The notes: generated by a model from the sequence alone, not told the origin. A DNA stretch of 64,000 nt from Ranitomeya variabilis (GCF_051348905.1 NC_135236.1:668518389-668582388); one strand, 5' to 3'; numbered from the stretch's first letter, positions 11,469-23,129 are shown. A program made the numbers and translations.

Positions 11469-11863
11469 AGGTACCGTCACACTCAGCGATGCTGCAGCGA
11501 TATACACAACGAGCCGATCGCTGCAGCGTCGCTGTTTAGGTCGCTGTAGAGACGTCAAACACAGCAGCTCCAGGACGATGCAGGAGCGATCCTGTGACGT
11601 AACGGTGACGCACTTATCGTTCTCACAGGTCGTTATCTCCATGTTTAACATTGCTGGCATCGTTGCTTTTGCTGTCAAACACGACGATACACGCCAACCT
11701 GACGACCAAATAAAGTTCTGGACTTCTAGCTCCGACCAGCGATGGCACAGCGGGATCCAGATCGCTGCTGCGTGTCAAACACAACGAGATCACTAACCAG
11801 GACGCTGCAACATCACGGATCGTTGTCGTTCGCGTTGTAAAGTTGCTGAGTGTGAAGGTACCT
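11469..11863. mobile_element. MITE with AGGTACCGTCACACTCAGC ends
   Basis: The inverted ends are AGGTACCGTCACACTCAGC and GCTGAGTGTGAAGGTACCT. The flanks read TTA at 11466-11468 and 11864-11866. The body is rich in CGATCGCTGCAGCG-type words. It has no transposase. The same family is at 14713-15602 and 40261-41013. Confidence 0.78.
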
Positions 11864-11866
11864 TTA

Positions 11867-12547
11867 GTGTGTTTCAGTCATTATATATTGGAAAGACGGT
11901 GTATGGCGGTGACTTTGGTCTTTGTATAGAGTGTTTTGTTATGTGGAGGTGATGGTAATATTATGCAATTGTTTTGTAAGGGATTCAGTGATTGTGATGA
12001 ATAAGAAATGTTCACATGAGAATTGAGGGAATTAAATTGAATTTACTTAATAAAAGATAAGAAATAAACAGTCACTGAAATAACAGAGTAAAATAAATAT
12101 ATGTGCATCAAAACCAAGCAGCAATCAGCCTGTGCGTCCATTTCCAATCTCTCTTCCCCAAGGTTCCATCATCTTTTATATGTTAAATTGCCCATTGAAC
12201 CTTATGTAAAGGCTTTGGTCTCCCATGGTGTGTGCTGGAGACTTAACAGCTCCCAACTTACATAGAATTAACATATACAGGAGAACATCTAATTAGCCGA
12301 CTCATCTTTGAATGTCCAAGAAGTTCTAGTTCTCCTCCTCTCCGAAGAAGAGACAATTTACATCTTTGAATATCAAAAGGCTCCTTTGTTAGAATGTAAG
12401 TGTCAAGATTGTAATAAAAACCTGTTATTGGCCGTCCCTGGTTGAAGACACCAGTAGGACTACAAGATTATATACTGAAATGATTGGAACATATCAATAA
12501 TTAGTATTGATTAATTGGAGTGTTGAAACCAATAAAAATAACTCTTA
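11867..12547. other. Intergenic stretch, no gene recognised
   Basis: AT-rich with no ORF of note. Part of its left side resembles 13500-13620 in wording (GTCTTTG with TGTGT runs), so it may be one older repeat split by the MITE at 12548. Confidence 0.35.
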
Positions 12548-13492
12548 GGGTATGTGCACACGTTCAGGATTTCTTGCAGAAATTTCCTGAAGAAAACCGG
12601 AAATTTTCTGCAAGAAATCCGCATTTTTTTTTTTGCGTTTTTTTTGCGTTTTTTTTGCGTTTTTTTAGCATTCTGCAAGCGTAATTAGCTTGCAGAATGC
12701 TAAAGTTTTCCAAGCGATCTGTAGCATCGCTTGGAAAACTGACTGACAAGTTGGTCACACTTGTCAAACATACTGTTTGACAAGTGTGACCAACTTTTTA
12801 CTATAGATGCAGCTTATGCAGCATCTATAGTAAAAGATAGAATGTTTAAAAATAATAAAAAAAATAAAAAAATGCTTATACTCACCCAGACATCTCCTCA
12901 GCGGCGTCCGTTCCTCTTCCTATAGCTGGTCTGTGCGCACAGGACCTTCCGTGACGTCACGGTCACGTGAGCGGTCACATGACCGCTCACGACCAATCAC
13001 AGGACAGTGACGTCATCGGCAGGTCTTTCGCCGCACACCAGCTACAGGAACCGAACGACAGCATGCAGTGGAGGCGGGAAGACATCGAGGGTGAGTATAT
13101 GACTATTTTTTATTTTAATTCTTATTTTTTTGACCACTTATATGGTGCCCAGTGCGTGGAGGAGAGTCTCCTCTCCTCCACCCTGGGTACCAACCGCACA
13201 TAATCTGCTTACTTCCCGCATCGTGGGCACAGCCCCGTGCGGGAAGTAAGCAGATCAATGGACCCCCTAGGTGTGCGGAATCCCCGCAATTCCGCATTTT
13301 AATGAACATGTTGCTTTTTTTTCCGCGATGCGATTTTTTCGCGGAAAAAAAGGCTACATTTGCACAAAAAATGCGGAATACACTTAAAATAATAGGAGGC
13401 ATATGTAAGCGTTTTTTTCGCGTTTTTATCACGTTTTTATAGCGAAAAAACGCGAAAAAAACGCGAAAAATACTGAACGTGTGCACATGGCC
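12548..13492. mobile_element. PIF/Harbinger-type MITE with serial hairpins
   Basis: A 945-base element with ends GGGTATGTGCACACGTTCAG and CTGAACGTGTGCACATGGCC. A perfect TTA duplication lies at 12545-12547 and 13493-13495. Inside it is a chain of separate inverted repeats: around GCATTCTGCAAGC, TTTTCCAAGCGAT, ACAAGTGTGACCAACTT and ACTATAGATGCAGC, and again near 13195-13250. The centre carries GTGACGTCAC (about 12952) and TGACGTCA (about 13008), both CRE-like. No ORF encodes transposase. Confidence 0.8.
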
Positions 13493-13498
13493 TTACTG

Positions 13499-13895
13499 TA
13501 CAGTTATGTAATCGCTGTGTGGTGGTGATGGTGGTGGACATTGTGGATTGTTTTGGCCTTTTATTGTAGTAATTTTGATAATATTGGTCTTTGCATTGTG
13601 TGTTATTGGTTAGCAGCAGTGGTATACTGTAATGATATATGGATAGATGCTATTTTAAATGGCTGTAGGGGTGGTTCATATGGGGAGACATGCACTTTTA
13701 GGCTTGGGCCCCTGATTTAGGATCCTAGCAACGCCCCTGCCATACGGTGTGTTTATATGTCTGTGTTTCTGGAGTTGTATGTATGTTTCTAAGTAAGCTC
13801 AGTTATGGCACCATATCTAACCAGTAATCTTGGTTCTGGTACTGTATCAATGTAGTTATCTACTTTCTGGTGCCATATGTATGCCGTAAGCTCTG
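13499..13895. other. Repeat-like intergenic stretch
   Basis: GT-rich and TGG-rich sequence with a GGCCCCTGATTTAGGATCCTAGCAACG-type transposon end near 13710-13735, shown here only in outline. It grades into the 31-bp minisatellite. Confidence 0.35.
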
Positions 13896-14410
13896 TTCTG
13901 CTCCCATATCTCTGTAGTAAGTTCAGTTCTACTCCCTTATCTCTGTAGTAAGCTCGGTTCTGCTCCTATATCTCTCTAGGAAGCTCGGTTCTGCTCCCAT
14001 ATCTCTGTAGTAAGTTCAGTTCTACTCCCATATCTCTGTAGTAAGCTCGGTTCTGCTCCCATATCTCTGTAGTAAGTTCAGTTCTACTCACATATCTCTG
14101 TAGTAAGCTCGGTTCTGCTCCCATATCTCTCTAGTAACCTCGGTTCTGCTCCCATATCTTTGTAGTAAGCTCCTTTCAGTTTCCATATCTCTGTATTAAG
14201 CTTGTTTCTGCTCCCATATCTCTCTAGGAAGCTCAGTTTTGCTCCCATATCTCTGTAGTAAGCTCGGTTTTGCTCCCTTATCTATCTCTGCAGTAAGCTC
14301 GGTTCTGTTCCCATATCTCTGTAATAAGCTCGGTTCTGCTCCCATATCTCTGTATTAAGCTCGGTTCTGCTCCCTTATCTATCTCTGCAGTAAGCTCGGT
14401 TCTGTTCCCA
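13896..14410 (+). repeat. 31-bp minisatellite, left block
   Basis: The unit is close to GTAGTAAGCTCGGTTCTGCT followed by CCCATATCTCT (31 bases). Some units are extended by TATC. About 16 units. The array continues at 16477 after a LINE insertion. Confidence 0.92.
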
Positions 14411-14712
14411 ATAATCTGCTTGACACAACTGCTCCCATCTGTACAAACTGTGGCCGATCTGATAGGTAGTCAGTTATCCAATTTCTCATCCCCTCCTCAA
14501 CCTTCATATCAGTCATCTTTTTGTGTAGTAAAAGTGGCTGCAGGGAGTTAAATGCACTCGAGAAATCGAAGAACATCGCTCGCACCGTGGTTCCGTCAAT
14601 CTCCAGAAATGAATGTACACTATGTAACAGAGAAAGAATAGCATTGTCCAGCCCCAATCTATGTCGGTAAGCAAACTGAAGGGGATCGATAAAAGCATTG
14701 ACCCTTGGTCTA

Positions 14713-15602
14713 AAGGTACCTTCACACTAAGCGACTTTGAAGCGAGAACGACGACGATCCGTGACGTTGCAGCGTCCTGGATAGCGATCTCGTTGTGTTT
14801 GACACGCAGCAGCGATCAGGATCCCGCTGTGATATCGCTGGTCGGAGCTAGAAGTCCAGAACTTTATTTCGTCGCTTGATCACCCGCTGTCATTACTGGA
14901 TTGGAGTGTGTGACGTCGATCCAGCGATGTGTTCACTTGTACTGTTTTTTTTTTTTTTTCTTTTACAATGGTAACCAGGGTAAATATCGGGTTACTAAGC
15001 GCGGCCCTGCACTTAGTATCCCGATGTTTACCCTGGTTACCCGGGTGCTGCAGGGGGACTTCGGCATCGTTGAAGACAGTTGATGCCTAAGTCGTTCCCC
15101 TGATCGTTGGTCGCTGGAGAGAGCTGTCTGTGTGACAGCTCCCCAGCGACCTAAACAGCGACGCTTTAGGCTACTTTCACACTAGCGTTAACTGCAATAC
15201 GTCGCAAATGCGTCGTTTTGCCGAAAAAACGCATCCTGCAAAGGTGCTTGCAGGATGCGTTTTTTCAGCATTGACTAACATTAGCGACACATTTGCGACG
15301 CATTGCCACACGTCGCAACATGTAACGTTTTTTGCTCCCGACGGTCTGCTTTTTCCGACCGCGCATGCGCGGCCGGAACTCCGCCCCCACCTCCCCGCAC
15401 TTCCCCGCACCTCACAATGGGGCAGCGGATGCGCTGGAAAAATGCATCCGCTGCACCCGTTATGTGGCGGAGACAACGCTAGTGTCGGTGACCTCGGCCC
15501 GACGCACTGCGACGGACCGAGCCTGACGCTAGTGTGAAAGAAGCCTTAGCGATCGGCTAGTTGTCTATATCGCTGCAGCGTCGCTGAGTGTGACGGTACC
15601 TT
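14713..15602. mobile_element. MITE (AGGTACC family) inserted in the Rex1 LINE
   Basis: The inverted ends are AAGGTACCTTCACACTAAGCG and CGCTGAGTGTGACGGTACCTT, next to TA. It shares a body with 11469-11863 in inverted order (CAGCGACCTAAACAGCGACG). The RT frame of the LINE breaks off exactly at both ends. It is itself interrupted at 15169-15545. Confidence 0.8.
15169..15545. mobile_element. PIF/Harbinger-type MITE nested in the AGGTACC MITE
   Basis: The ends are GGCTACTTTCACACTAGCGT and ACGCTAGTGTGAAAGAAGCC, with TTA on both sides (15166-15168 and 15546-15548). The interior has TCGCAAATGCGTCG-type palindromes. It has no transposase. It was the last to arrive in a four-level nest: minisatellite, LINE, MITE, MITE. 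Confidence 0.82.
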
Positions 15603-16476
15603 TAAGTGAGCAAGCACTAATCTTTCCAAGGCCTTCATAGCATGAGATGTTAAGGCTACAGGACGATAGTCATTTAGGGTTGCAGGAGAAGAAGTCTTGG
15701 GTACCGGCACCAGACAGGAAGTTTTCCATAACACAGGTACCTTCTGTGTTTGTAGACTTCCATTAAATAGGAGTGTAAAGACAGTACACAGCTGGTCTGC
15801 ACACACTTTAAGGACACGTGGACTGAGTCCATCAGGTCCTGCAGCTTTACCAATGTTAAGTGACTTAAACTGCCTCCTCACATCATTTTCGGATACTCTA
15901 AAATTAGTCTGCTCATCCTCCAATATCGATGTTGCAGAATTTGCACCCAATTCCCATCCACTAACAGTTGGCAGTACACATGTACTGCTAAACCTATTGA
16001 AATACTCGTTCATCTCATTAGCCTTGTCCAGTTTTTCTCCCCCATGTTCAGACCTCACCTTAAGCCCAGTCAGTAATTTCATTCCTGACCAAACCTCCCT
16101 GGTATTATTGTGGGACAGTTTCTTTTCAAGTTTAATTCTGAAGGCTTTCTGGGCCTCCTTTATTTTATGCTTCAATTCATGCTGTATCATTTTAATTTCC
16201 TCTTTGTCACCTAATTTAAATGCCTTTTTTTTCCTGTCGAGCAAATGCTTCAATTCCTTTGTTATCCATGGCTTGTTATTTGCAAAACACCTAATCTTTT
16301 TAGCCGGCACCAACATATCAGTGCAGAAGTTATGTAGTCAGTCACTCTACCAACCACTTCATTAACATTTGTATACTCGTCCATTGTCCCAAGCAACACA
16401 TCCCAGTCTGTAAGATGAAAGCAATCCTGTAAAGCCTGTTCATTTGTTGGACTCCACATTCTAACTGATTTAATAG

Positions 16477-18240
16477 TAAGCTCGGTTCTGCTCCCATATC
16501 TTTGTAGTAAGCTCCTTTCAGTTTCCATATCTCTGTAGTAAGCTTGTTTCTGCTCCCATATCTCTCTAGGAAGCTCAGTTTTGCTCCCATATCTCTGTAT
16601 TAAGCTCGGTTCTGCTCCCTTATCTATCTCAGTAGTAAGCTCGGTTCTGCTCCCATATCTCTGTAATAAGCTCGGTTCGCTTCCCTTATCTATATCTCTG
16701 TAGCAAGCTCGGTTCTGCTCCCATATCTCTGTATTAAGCTCGGTTCTGCTCCCATATCTCTGTATTAAGCTTGGTTCTGCTCCCTTATCTATCTCTGTAG
16801 TAAGCTCGGTTCTGCTCCCATATCTCTCTGGGAAGCTCGGTTTTGCTCCCATATCTCTGTATTAAGCTCGGTTCTGCTCCCTTATCTATCTCTGTAGTAA
16901 GCTCGGTTCTGCTCCCATATCTCTGTATTAAGCTCGGTTCGCTTCCCTTATCTATCTCTGTGGTAAGCTCAGTTCTGCTCCCATACAGTATCTCTGTATT
17001 AAGCTCAGTTCTGCTCCCATATCTCCGTATTAAGCTCAGTTCTGCTCCCATATCTCCGTATTAAGCTCAGTTCTGCTCCCTTTTCTATCTCTGTAGTAAG
17101 CTCGGTTCTGCTCCCATCTCTCTAGGAAGCTGTTTTGCTCCCATATTTCTCTAGTATGCTCGGTGTTGCTTTGTTATTTCTGTAGTAAGCTCTGTTCTGC
17201 TCCCTTATCTCTCTAGGAAGCCCGGATCTGCTCCCATATCTCTGTTGTAAGCTCGGTTCTGCTCCCATATCTCTTTATTAAGCTCGGTTCGCTTCCCTTA
17301 TCTATCTCTGTAGTAAGCTCGGTTCTGCTCCCATATCTCTCTAGGAAGCTCAGTTATGCTCCCATATCTCTGTATTAAGCTCAGTTCTGCTCCCATATCT
17401 CTGTATTAAGCTCGGTTCTGGTCTCTTATCTATCTCTGTAGTAAGCTTGGTTCTGCTGCCCTATCTATCTCTGTAGTAAGCTCAGTTCTGCTCCCATATC
17501 TCTGTATTAAGCTCAGTTCTGCTCCCTTATCTATCTCTGTAGTAAGCTCGGTTCTGCTCCCATATGTCTGTATTAAGCTCGGTTGTGGTCTCTTATCTAT
17601 CTCTGTAGTAAGCTCGGCTCTGCTCCCTTATCTATCTCTGTAGTAAGCTTGGTTCTGCTCCCATATCTCTGTAGTAAGCTTGGTTCTGCTCGCATATCTC
17701 TGTATTAAGCTCGGTTCTGCTCCCATATCTCTGTATTAAGCTCAGTTCTGCTCCCTTATCTATCTCTGTAGTAAGCTCGGTTCTGCTCCCATATCTCTCT
17801 TGGAAGCTCAGTTTTGCTCCCATATTTCTCTAGTATGTGTTGCTTTGTTATCTCTGTAGTAAGCTCTGTTCTGCTCCCTTATCTCTCTAGAAAGCCTGGA
17901 TCTGCTCCCATATCTCTGTAGTAAGCTTGGTTCTGCTCCCATATCTCTGTATTAAGCTCGGTTCGCTTCCCTTATCTATCTCTGTAGTAAGCTCGGTTCT
18001 GCTCCCTTATGTCTGTATTAAGCTCGGTTCTGCTCCCGTATCTCTGTAGTATGCTCGGTTCTACTCCCATATCTCTCTAGGAAGCTCGGTTCTGCTCCCA
18101 TATCTCTGTATTAAGCTTAGTTCTGCTCCCATATCTCTGTAGTAAGCTCGGTTCTGCTCCCATATCTCTCTAGGAAGCTCGGTTCTGCCCCCTTATCTCT
18201 GTAGTGAGCTCCTTTCAGTTCCCTTATCTAAGTAGTAACC
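16477..18240 (+). repeat. 31-bp minisatellite, right block
   Basis: The same unit as 13896-14410, about 55 units, with 31-base and TATC-extended forms mixed. On the minus strand this yields spurious ORFs reading MGAEPSLLQRYGS over and over. Confidence 0.92.
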
Positions 18241-18434
18241 TTGGTTCTGTTCTGGTATCTATGTAGTCAGGTTGCTTCCGTTTACAGTGTCTGTGTAGGA
18301 GAAATAACTGATGCGCACTCTGTTGTTTTGGATATGGAGGCTGAACTTGGAGAAGTCCAATGTAGTAAACGAATAAGGAAACAGCCGCACTTAATAAACA
18401 CTTGTACTTGCAGAAAGTGTCTATAGAAACTATA

Positions 18435-19397
18435 GACTGTTCCTGTGCTGTGTTGTGCATAAATATGTTATTCTTCAGATATTATTATTATCTATTTATA
18501 TAGCGCCATTAATTCCATGGTGCTGTACATGAGAAGGGGTTACATACAAAGTTATAGATATTGTTTACAGTAAACAAATTTACAATGACAGACTGGTACA
18601 GAGGGGAGAGGACCCTGTCATTGCGGACTTACATTCTACAGGATAATGGGGAAGAGACAGAAGGTCGGGGGTGCGGCATCTCTGGTGGTGGTGAGGAGGC
18701 AGCTCGGGTGGTTGGTGACGTGGCAGCTCGGGTGGTGGTGAGGAGGCAGCTCTGGTGGTGGTGAGGTGGGCAGCTCGGGTGGTTGGTGACGCAGCAGCTC
18801 GGGTGGAGGTGAGGCAGCAGAATGGTTATTGTAGGCTGTTGGCTTTCCTGAAGAGATGGGTTTTCAGGTTCCGTCTGAAGGATCCAAGGGTGGTGGATAA
18901 TCGGAGGTGTTGAGGCGTGGAACTCCAGAGGATGGGGATATTCGGGAGAAATCTTGGAGGTGGTTGTGTGAGGAACGAATAAGTGTGGTGGAGAGTAGGA
19001 GGTCTTGGGAGGATGAAAGATTACATGAGGGGAGATATTGGGAGATTAGTTCAGAGATATAGAGAGGGGACAGGTTGTGGATGGCTTTGTAGATCAGTGT
19101 TTGCAGTTTGAACTGGATTCGTTGGGGAATTGGGAGCCAGTGGAGGGATTTGCAGAGGGGAGAAGCAGGGGAGTAGCGAGGAGAGAGGTGGATTAGTCGG
19201 GCAGCTGAGTTGAGGACAGACTGGAGTGGTGCAAGAGAGTTAGAGTGAGGCCACAGAGGAGGGTGTTGCAGATATTGTATTAGTCTATGCCTGATGAAAA
19301 GACCTGAGTAGTCTCGAAAGCTTGCACTTTGTTACCATCTTTTCAGTTAGCCATTAAAAGGTATCAACCACTGAGGACTCTCAATTCTAAATATTTT
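18435..19397 (+). mobile_element. Penelope-like 3'-end fragment with 15-bp target duplication
   Basis: Matches the 3' tail of the copy at 153-2161: TGTTGTGCATAAAT, TGATGAAAAGACC and GGTATCAACCACTGAGGACT. It is flanked by TCTATAGAAACTATA (18420-18434) and TCTATAGAGACTATA (19398-19412), a 15-base target duplication with one mismatch. It is strongly 5'-truncated and split by a LINE at 18484-19268. Confidence 0.85.
18484..19268 (-). mobile_element. L2-like LINE 3' fragment inside the Penelope copy
   Basis: The low end is an ATT-rich tail (18484-18492) followed by TATATAGCGCCATTAATTCC. The sequence at 19075-19265 aligns in wording with the L2 coding end at 7850-8060 (TTTGTAGATCAGTGTTTGCA, GAGGACAGACTGGAGTGG). 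It is flanked by CAGATATT at 18476-18483 and 19269-19276, an 8-base target duplication. It is GGT/GAGG-rich and no longer coding. Confidence 0.75.
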
Positions 19398-19412
19398 TCT
19401 ATAGAGACTATA

Positions 19413-20190
19413 AGTGTTTATTGAGTGCAGCTTTTTCCTTCTACAGTATCTATGTAGGCAGTAATCTTTGTTGTGCTTCCAAATGTATGCAGCAAGCTCC
19501 GTTCTTTTCCCATGTCTAAGTACCAGCCTGTTTTTAAAGTCTGTTATCTCTGCTGCTTTAATGCAGCGGCCAGAGGTGAGCAGGGCAGAGGTGGGCCGCC
19601 ACAGGAGGCCCACTGCCTTGTGATTTCCTCCAGGCTGAAAATGCCAGCCAGACCCTCTTGTAAAGACTGTACACATGCCTCTCCTGTCAGACTCCTGCAT
19701 CCGATGCCGTGGTTAGGTAGAGAGACCAAGTAACTGTTTGCAAACACCACCATCTGCTAGACCAAACTGAAAGTGAAAGTAAAAAGGACGAATTGCTTTA
19801 GCAGGAACTAAATTGTGCTAGGACATTTGCAGGGTGAGTGAATTCGCCTCCTGAACCTGATCAAGAAAGACTTCCTGAATATAAAAGGCTGCGCTGGCCA
19901 TGCTGAGAAGAGCGGTCGGCGCCAGAACCTGCATTAGGGCAGGTTATATGCCTGCGAGGTGGGCAGGGCCGGCTCCAGGTTCTCATGGGCCCCGGGCGAG
20001 AGAGTCTCAGTCTGCCCATCACTAGTACCACACACCACATACCGTATAGGTAAATGGCTGCTCTGTGTGCACAGGACCTGTGATGAGGTCACAGGAGGGG
20101 AGGAGTCAGGGGTTACATGATTGGGGCCTCCGTGTATGCAGGACGCTGCTGTGCTGCTTGTCATGGTGCTGGATGAGGGTAAGTTTATGG
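19413..20190. other. Intergenic and transposon-end sequence
   Basis: No gene recognised. From about 19964, GGGCAGGGCCGGCTCCAGG begins a repeat body that leads into the two minisatellites; it looks like the edge of a composite frog repeat. Confidence 0.35.
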
Positions 20191-20199
20191 GTGGGGTCA

Positions 20200-20625
20200 G
20201 GAGTGGTTTACAGTGTGGATGTAGCAGAACCGTGTGTGGACGAGGTGCACGGAGCGGAGCCGTGTGTGTACGAGGAGTATGGAGCAGAGCCGTATGTACG
20301 TGTACAGAGCAGAGCCGTGTGTGTACCAGGTGTACGGAGCGGAGCCGCGTGTGTACAAGTTGCACGGAGCGAAGCCGCATGTGTACAAGGTGTGCGGAGC
20401 CCCATGTGTACAAAGTGTACGGAGCAGAGCCACGTGTGTACAAGGTGTACAGAGTGGAGCCGCATGTGTACGAGGTGTACGGAGTGGAGTCGGGTATGTA
20501 TGAGGTGTACGGCGCGGAGCCGCATGTGTACGAGGTGTATGGAGCGGAGCCGGGTGTTTCCGAGGTGTACGGAGCGGAGCCGAGTGTGTGTACGAGTGTA
20601 CGGAGCGGAGAAGGCAATGATAGAG
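20200..20625 (+). repeat. 30-bp minisatellite (GTACGAGGTGTACGGAGCGG)
   Basis: About 14 units close to GTGTGTACGAGGTGTACGGA followed by GCGGAGCCGC, with several variants. Overlapping ORFs in several frames are by-products of the repeat. Confidence 0.88.
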
Positions 20626-20659
20626 GTTGGGGAGAAGGCAATGATGGCGGTGGGGTAAC

Positions 20660-21318
20660 TATGTATGGCCATTACACTGTACCCAGCATCATATGTGGTC
20701 ATTATACAGTATTGAGCATCATGTGTGGCCATTATACAGTATTGAGCATCATGTGTGGCCATTATACAGTATTGAGCATAATGTGGGGCCATTGTACAGT
20801 ATGGAGCACTGTGTGGCCATTATACAATATGGAGCATCATGTGTGGCCATTACACTGTATGGAGCACTGTGAGGCCATTATACAGTATGGAGCACTGTGT
20901 GGCCATTACACTGTATGGAGCACTGTGTGGCCATTACACAGTATGGAGCACTGTGTGACCATTATACAGTATGGAGCATCATGTGTGGCCATTACACAGT
21001 ATGGAGCACTGTGTGGCCATTATACAGTATGGAGCACTGTGTGGCCATTATACAGTATGGAGCACTGTGTGGCCATTACACAGTATGGAGCACTGTGTGG
21101 CCATTACACAGTATGGAGCACTGTGTGACCATTATACAGTAAGGAGCATCATGTGTGGCCATTACACAGTATGGAGCACTGTGTGGCCATTACACAGTAT
21201 GGAGCACTGTGTGGCCATTATACAGTATGGAGCACTGTGTGGCCATTATACAGTATGGAGCACTGTGTGGCCATTACACAGTTTGGAGCACTGTCTGCCC
21301 GTTATACAGTATGGAGCA
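20660..21318 (+). repeat. 28-bp minisatellite (GGCCATTACACAGTATGGAG)
   Basis: About 23 units close to GGCCATTACACAGTATGGAG followed by CACTGTGT. The repeat explains the long WPLHSMEHCVAITQYGAL-type ORFs here. Confidence 0.92.
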
Positions 21319-21329
21319 TATATACTGGA

Positions 21330-21975
21330 ATCTGGATCCTTTACCTGTTTTGGACACATCTGCAGAAATTTCTGCACCATTTATGCATCTCTTGGCAGGA
21401 AAAACGTAGTGAACAATAAGCGCATTTTTGCCGCAGTTTTGTTGTAGATTTTTCCACACTGATTAGTTTTAGTAAAATCGTCAGCAACATTGCTGAAAGA
21501 ATTGACATCCTGCGGAGATTTAAAAAAAAGTGACAAATCTGCAATGTGTGCACAGGCTCTTACCTTTACACTGCTGTACGAACACTAGGAAAGTGTAAAG
21601 GTAAAGCTGCTCAGTGCCCAGCAGTGTATTGTGAATAGCATAGAGCTGGGGGGCCGGGTGCAGCAGAAACACTAAGGAGAGCTCTGTCATTCACACTAAT
21701 GGGAGAGACAATTGATTACTCCCTGGGAAAAGATGGCTAAAGAGGGTCCTGTAGGCCGCCTGATCAGCCCCTGCATGGTCCTGCCACAGTATGTGTGGCA
21801 GACACAGAGCACACAGATGCGGCCAGTGTAACGATGTTCCCTCGCTGAAGTTTCCAGAGCACGGTCTCTGCTCCCCGTCTTCTCTGCTGGCTCTGAAGAT
21901 CTCCCACTCTCCTGCTCCAGGCACATAGCAGTGACCACAGAAGATGAGCGCCGGCCGGCGGCAGATTGTGTAACA
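21330..21975. other. Intergenic stretch left of the LTR element
   Basis: Includes a small hairpin (TTACCTTTACACTGCTGTAC to GTAAAGGTAA, about 21560-21605). No gene is recognised. The target duplication TGCAG of the LTR element is at 21976-21980. Confidence 0.35.
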
Positions 21976-21980
21976 TGCAG

Positions 21981-23129
21981 TGCAGCGCCCCAGAGTCCTG
22001 GTCGTTGCAGTACTGAAGCTCTGCCGCTAAGGGGAGCTATGGTACGACTGATGGCACTGAAGGAGTTCATCTGACCAGGTATCACATACACCAATACATT
22101 TCACAGTCGGGCCTCCAGGGGGAGCTAAGGGTGCTATTTATTAGGCCACTCCTCACATACTGGTAAAACGGGGGGTCAGGCAGGAAGTTAGTCAGAAAGC
22201 TGACTGGGTTGGAACCAGGCAACACCTTGTGGCAGCGGGTGTTGTGGGGGAAGATTCGGTAGGGTCTCTGTCAGGTTTGGGACCCTGACAGAGGCCTGGC
22301 AACAAGGAAGAACGTCACGGGACCGTGCCTGCTCAGCATAGCGGCGGTGCCCTAAGAAAGGATCAGAAGCGAGATATATTGTGCTGAGTGAGAAACGAGA
22401 TCAAAGCAACAAGGAGAATACCAGTAGGAGTCGTGCTGTAAGACCGAGGCAACATCCTACTGAGGCGCACAGCCGGCGTCCAGAACGCCGAGGAAGTATT
22501 TATATATCTAGCTCCAAGCAATACTTCAAACCAACGGCAGGACAGTCAGTCATAGGCGGGCTGTCTCACACCAATCACCTAAGAAGACATAGGGGGCAAC
22601 CTGTGGAGAGGGGCGACTCTAGGGTCCCGGAAGAGCTCCGAGCCTACCCGTCATACGGGTGCGTCCCAACCATAACACCGGGAGGGAGGGAGGATTAGCA
22701 GAACATCATCTAATCGAGTTGTGAGGGAACATAAGAAACAGACACAACAGTTGTGGGGACTTTCCGTAAGCACAGCAGGGAAGGACCACAACACATAGCG
22801 CTAGTAGGAAGGCACAGATTTCCACCTGCAAAGAGAACTCTGGAGGTGCCATTGGACCGGCCGGACTTGCGCAGCCTGGTTATCTGGATTCCGGACTGAG
22901 GACCCAGAGATCTTCAGTAAAGAGGTAAAGAGACTGCAACCTGGTGTCCTCGTTATTTACTGCGACCGGCACTTCACAACCACACCATCATCCACCACTC
23001 TTTCACCGGACGTTCCCCTGACAGGCAGGGCCACGGACCGGGCCTAGCCACCGTGACAACCCCCCAGAACAGAGACTCTGAGGCCCGGTACCGGGTACCC
23101 CTCGGCCCTGCGGCAGTGGGGGCGCTCCA
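21981..23129 (+). repeat. 5' LTR
   Basis: Starts TGCAGCGCCCC and ends GGCGCTCCA. About 99% like the copy at 25823-26972 by eye. Confidence 0.9.

Larger units (their letters stand above)
14411..16476 (-). mobile_element. Rex1-type LINE inside the minisatellite, split by a MITE
   Basis: The minus strand carries a Rex1-like LINE in two parts. The upstream part (16476 to 15603) reads VRMWSPTNEQALQDCF and a TDWDVL block in one frame. It then shifts frame to NNKPWITKELKHLLD, KAAGPDGLSPRVLK and NDYRPVALTSHAMKALERL, the linker and first RT blocks. The downstream part (14712 to 14411) continues DPLQFAYRHRLGLDNAI and FFDFSSAFNSLQPLLL, then a DYLSDRPQFVQ block, and stops abruptly at minisatellite sequence. 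Both ends are missing, and no 3' UTR or tail is seen. There is at least one frameshift near 16310. Confidence 0.85.

Noticed and set aside
15697-16365. 222-codon plus-strand ORF
   Set aside because: Antisense shadow of the Rex1 LINE coding strand.
16262-17051. ORFs reading MGAEPSLLQRYGSRTEL
   Set aside because: By-products of the 31-base minisatellite, partly fused to LINE sequence.
20121-21128. 335-codon ORF and overlapping ORFs
   Set aside because: Spans two adjacent minisatellites; the reading is repeat-driven.
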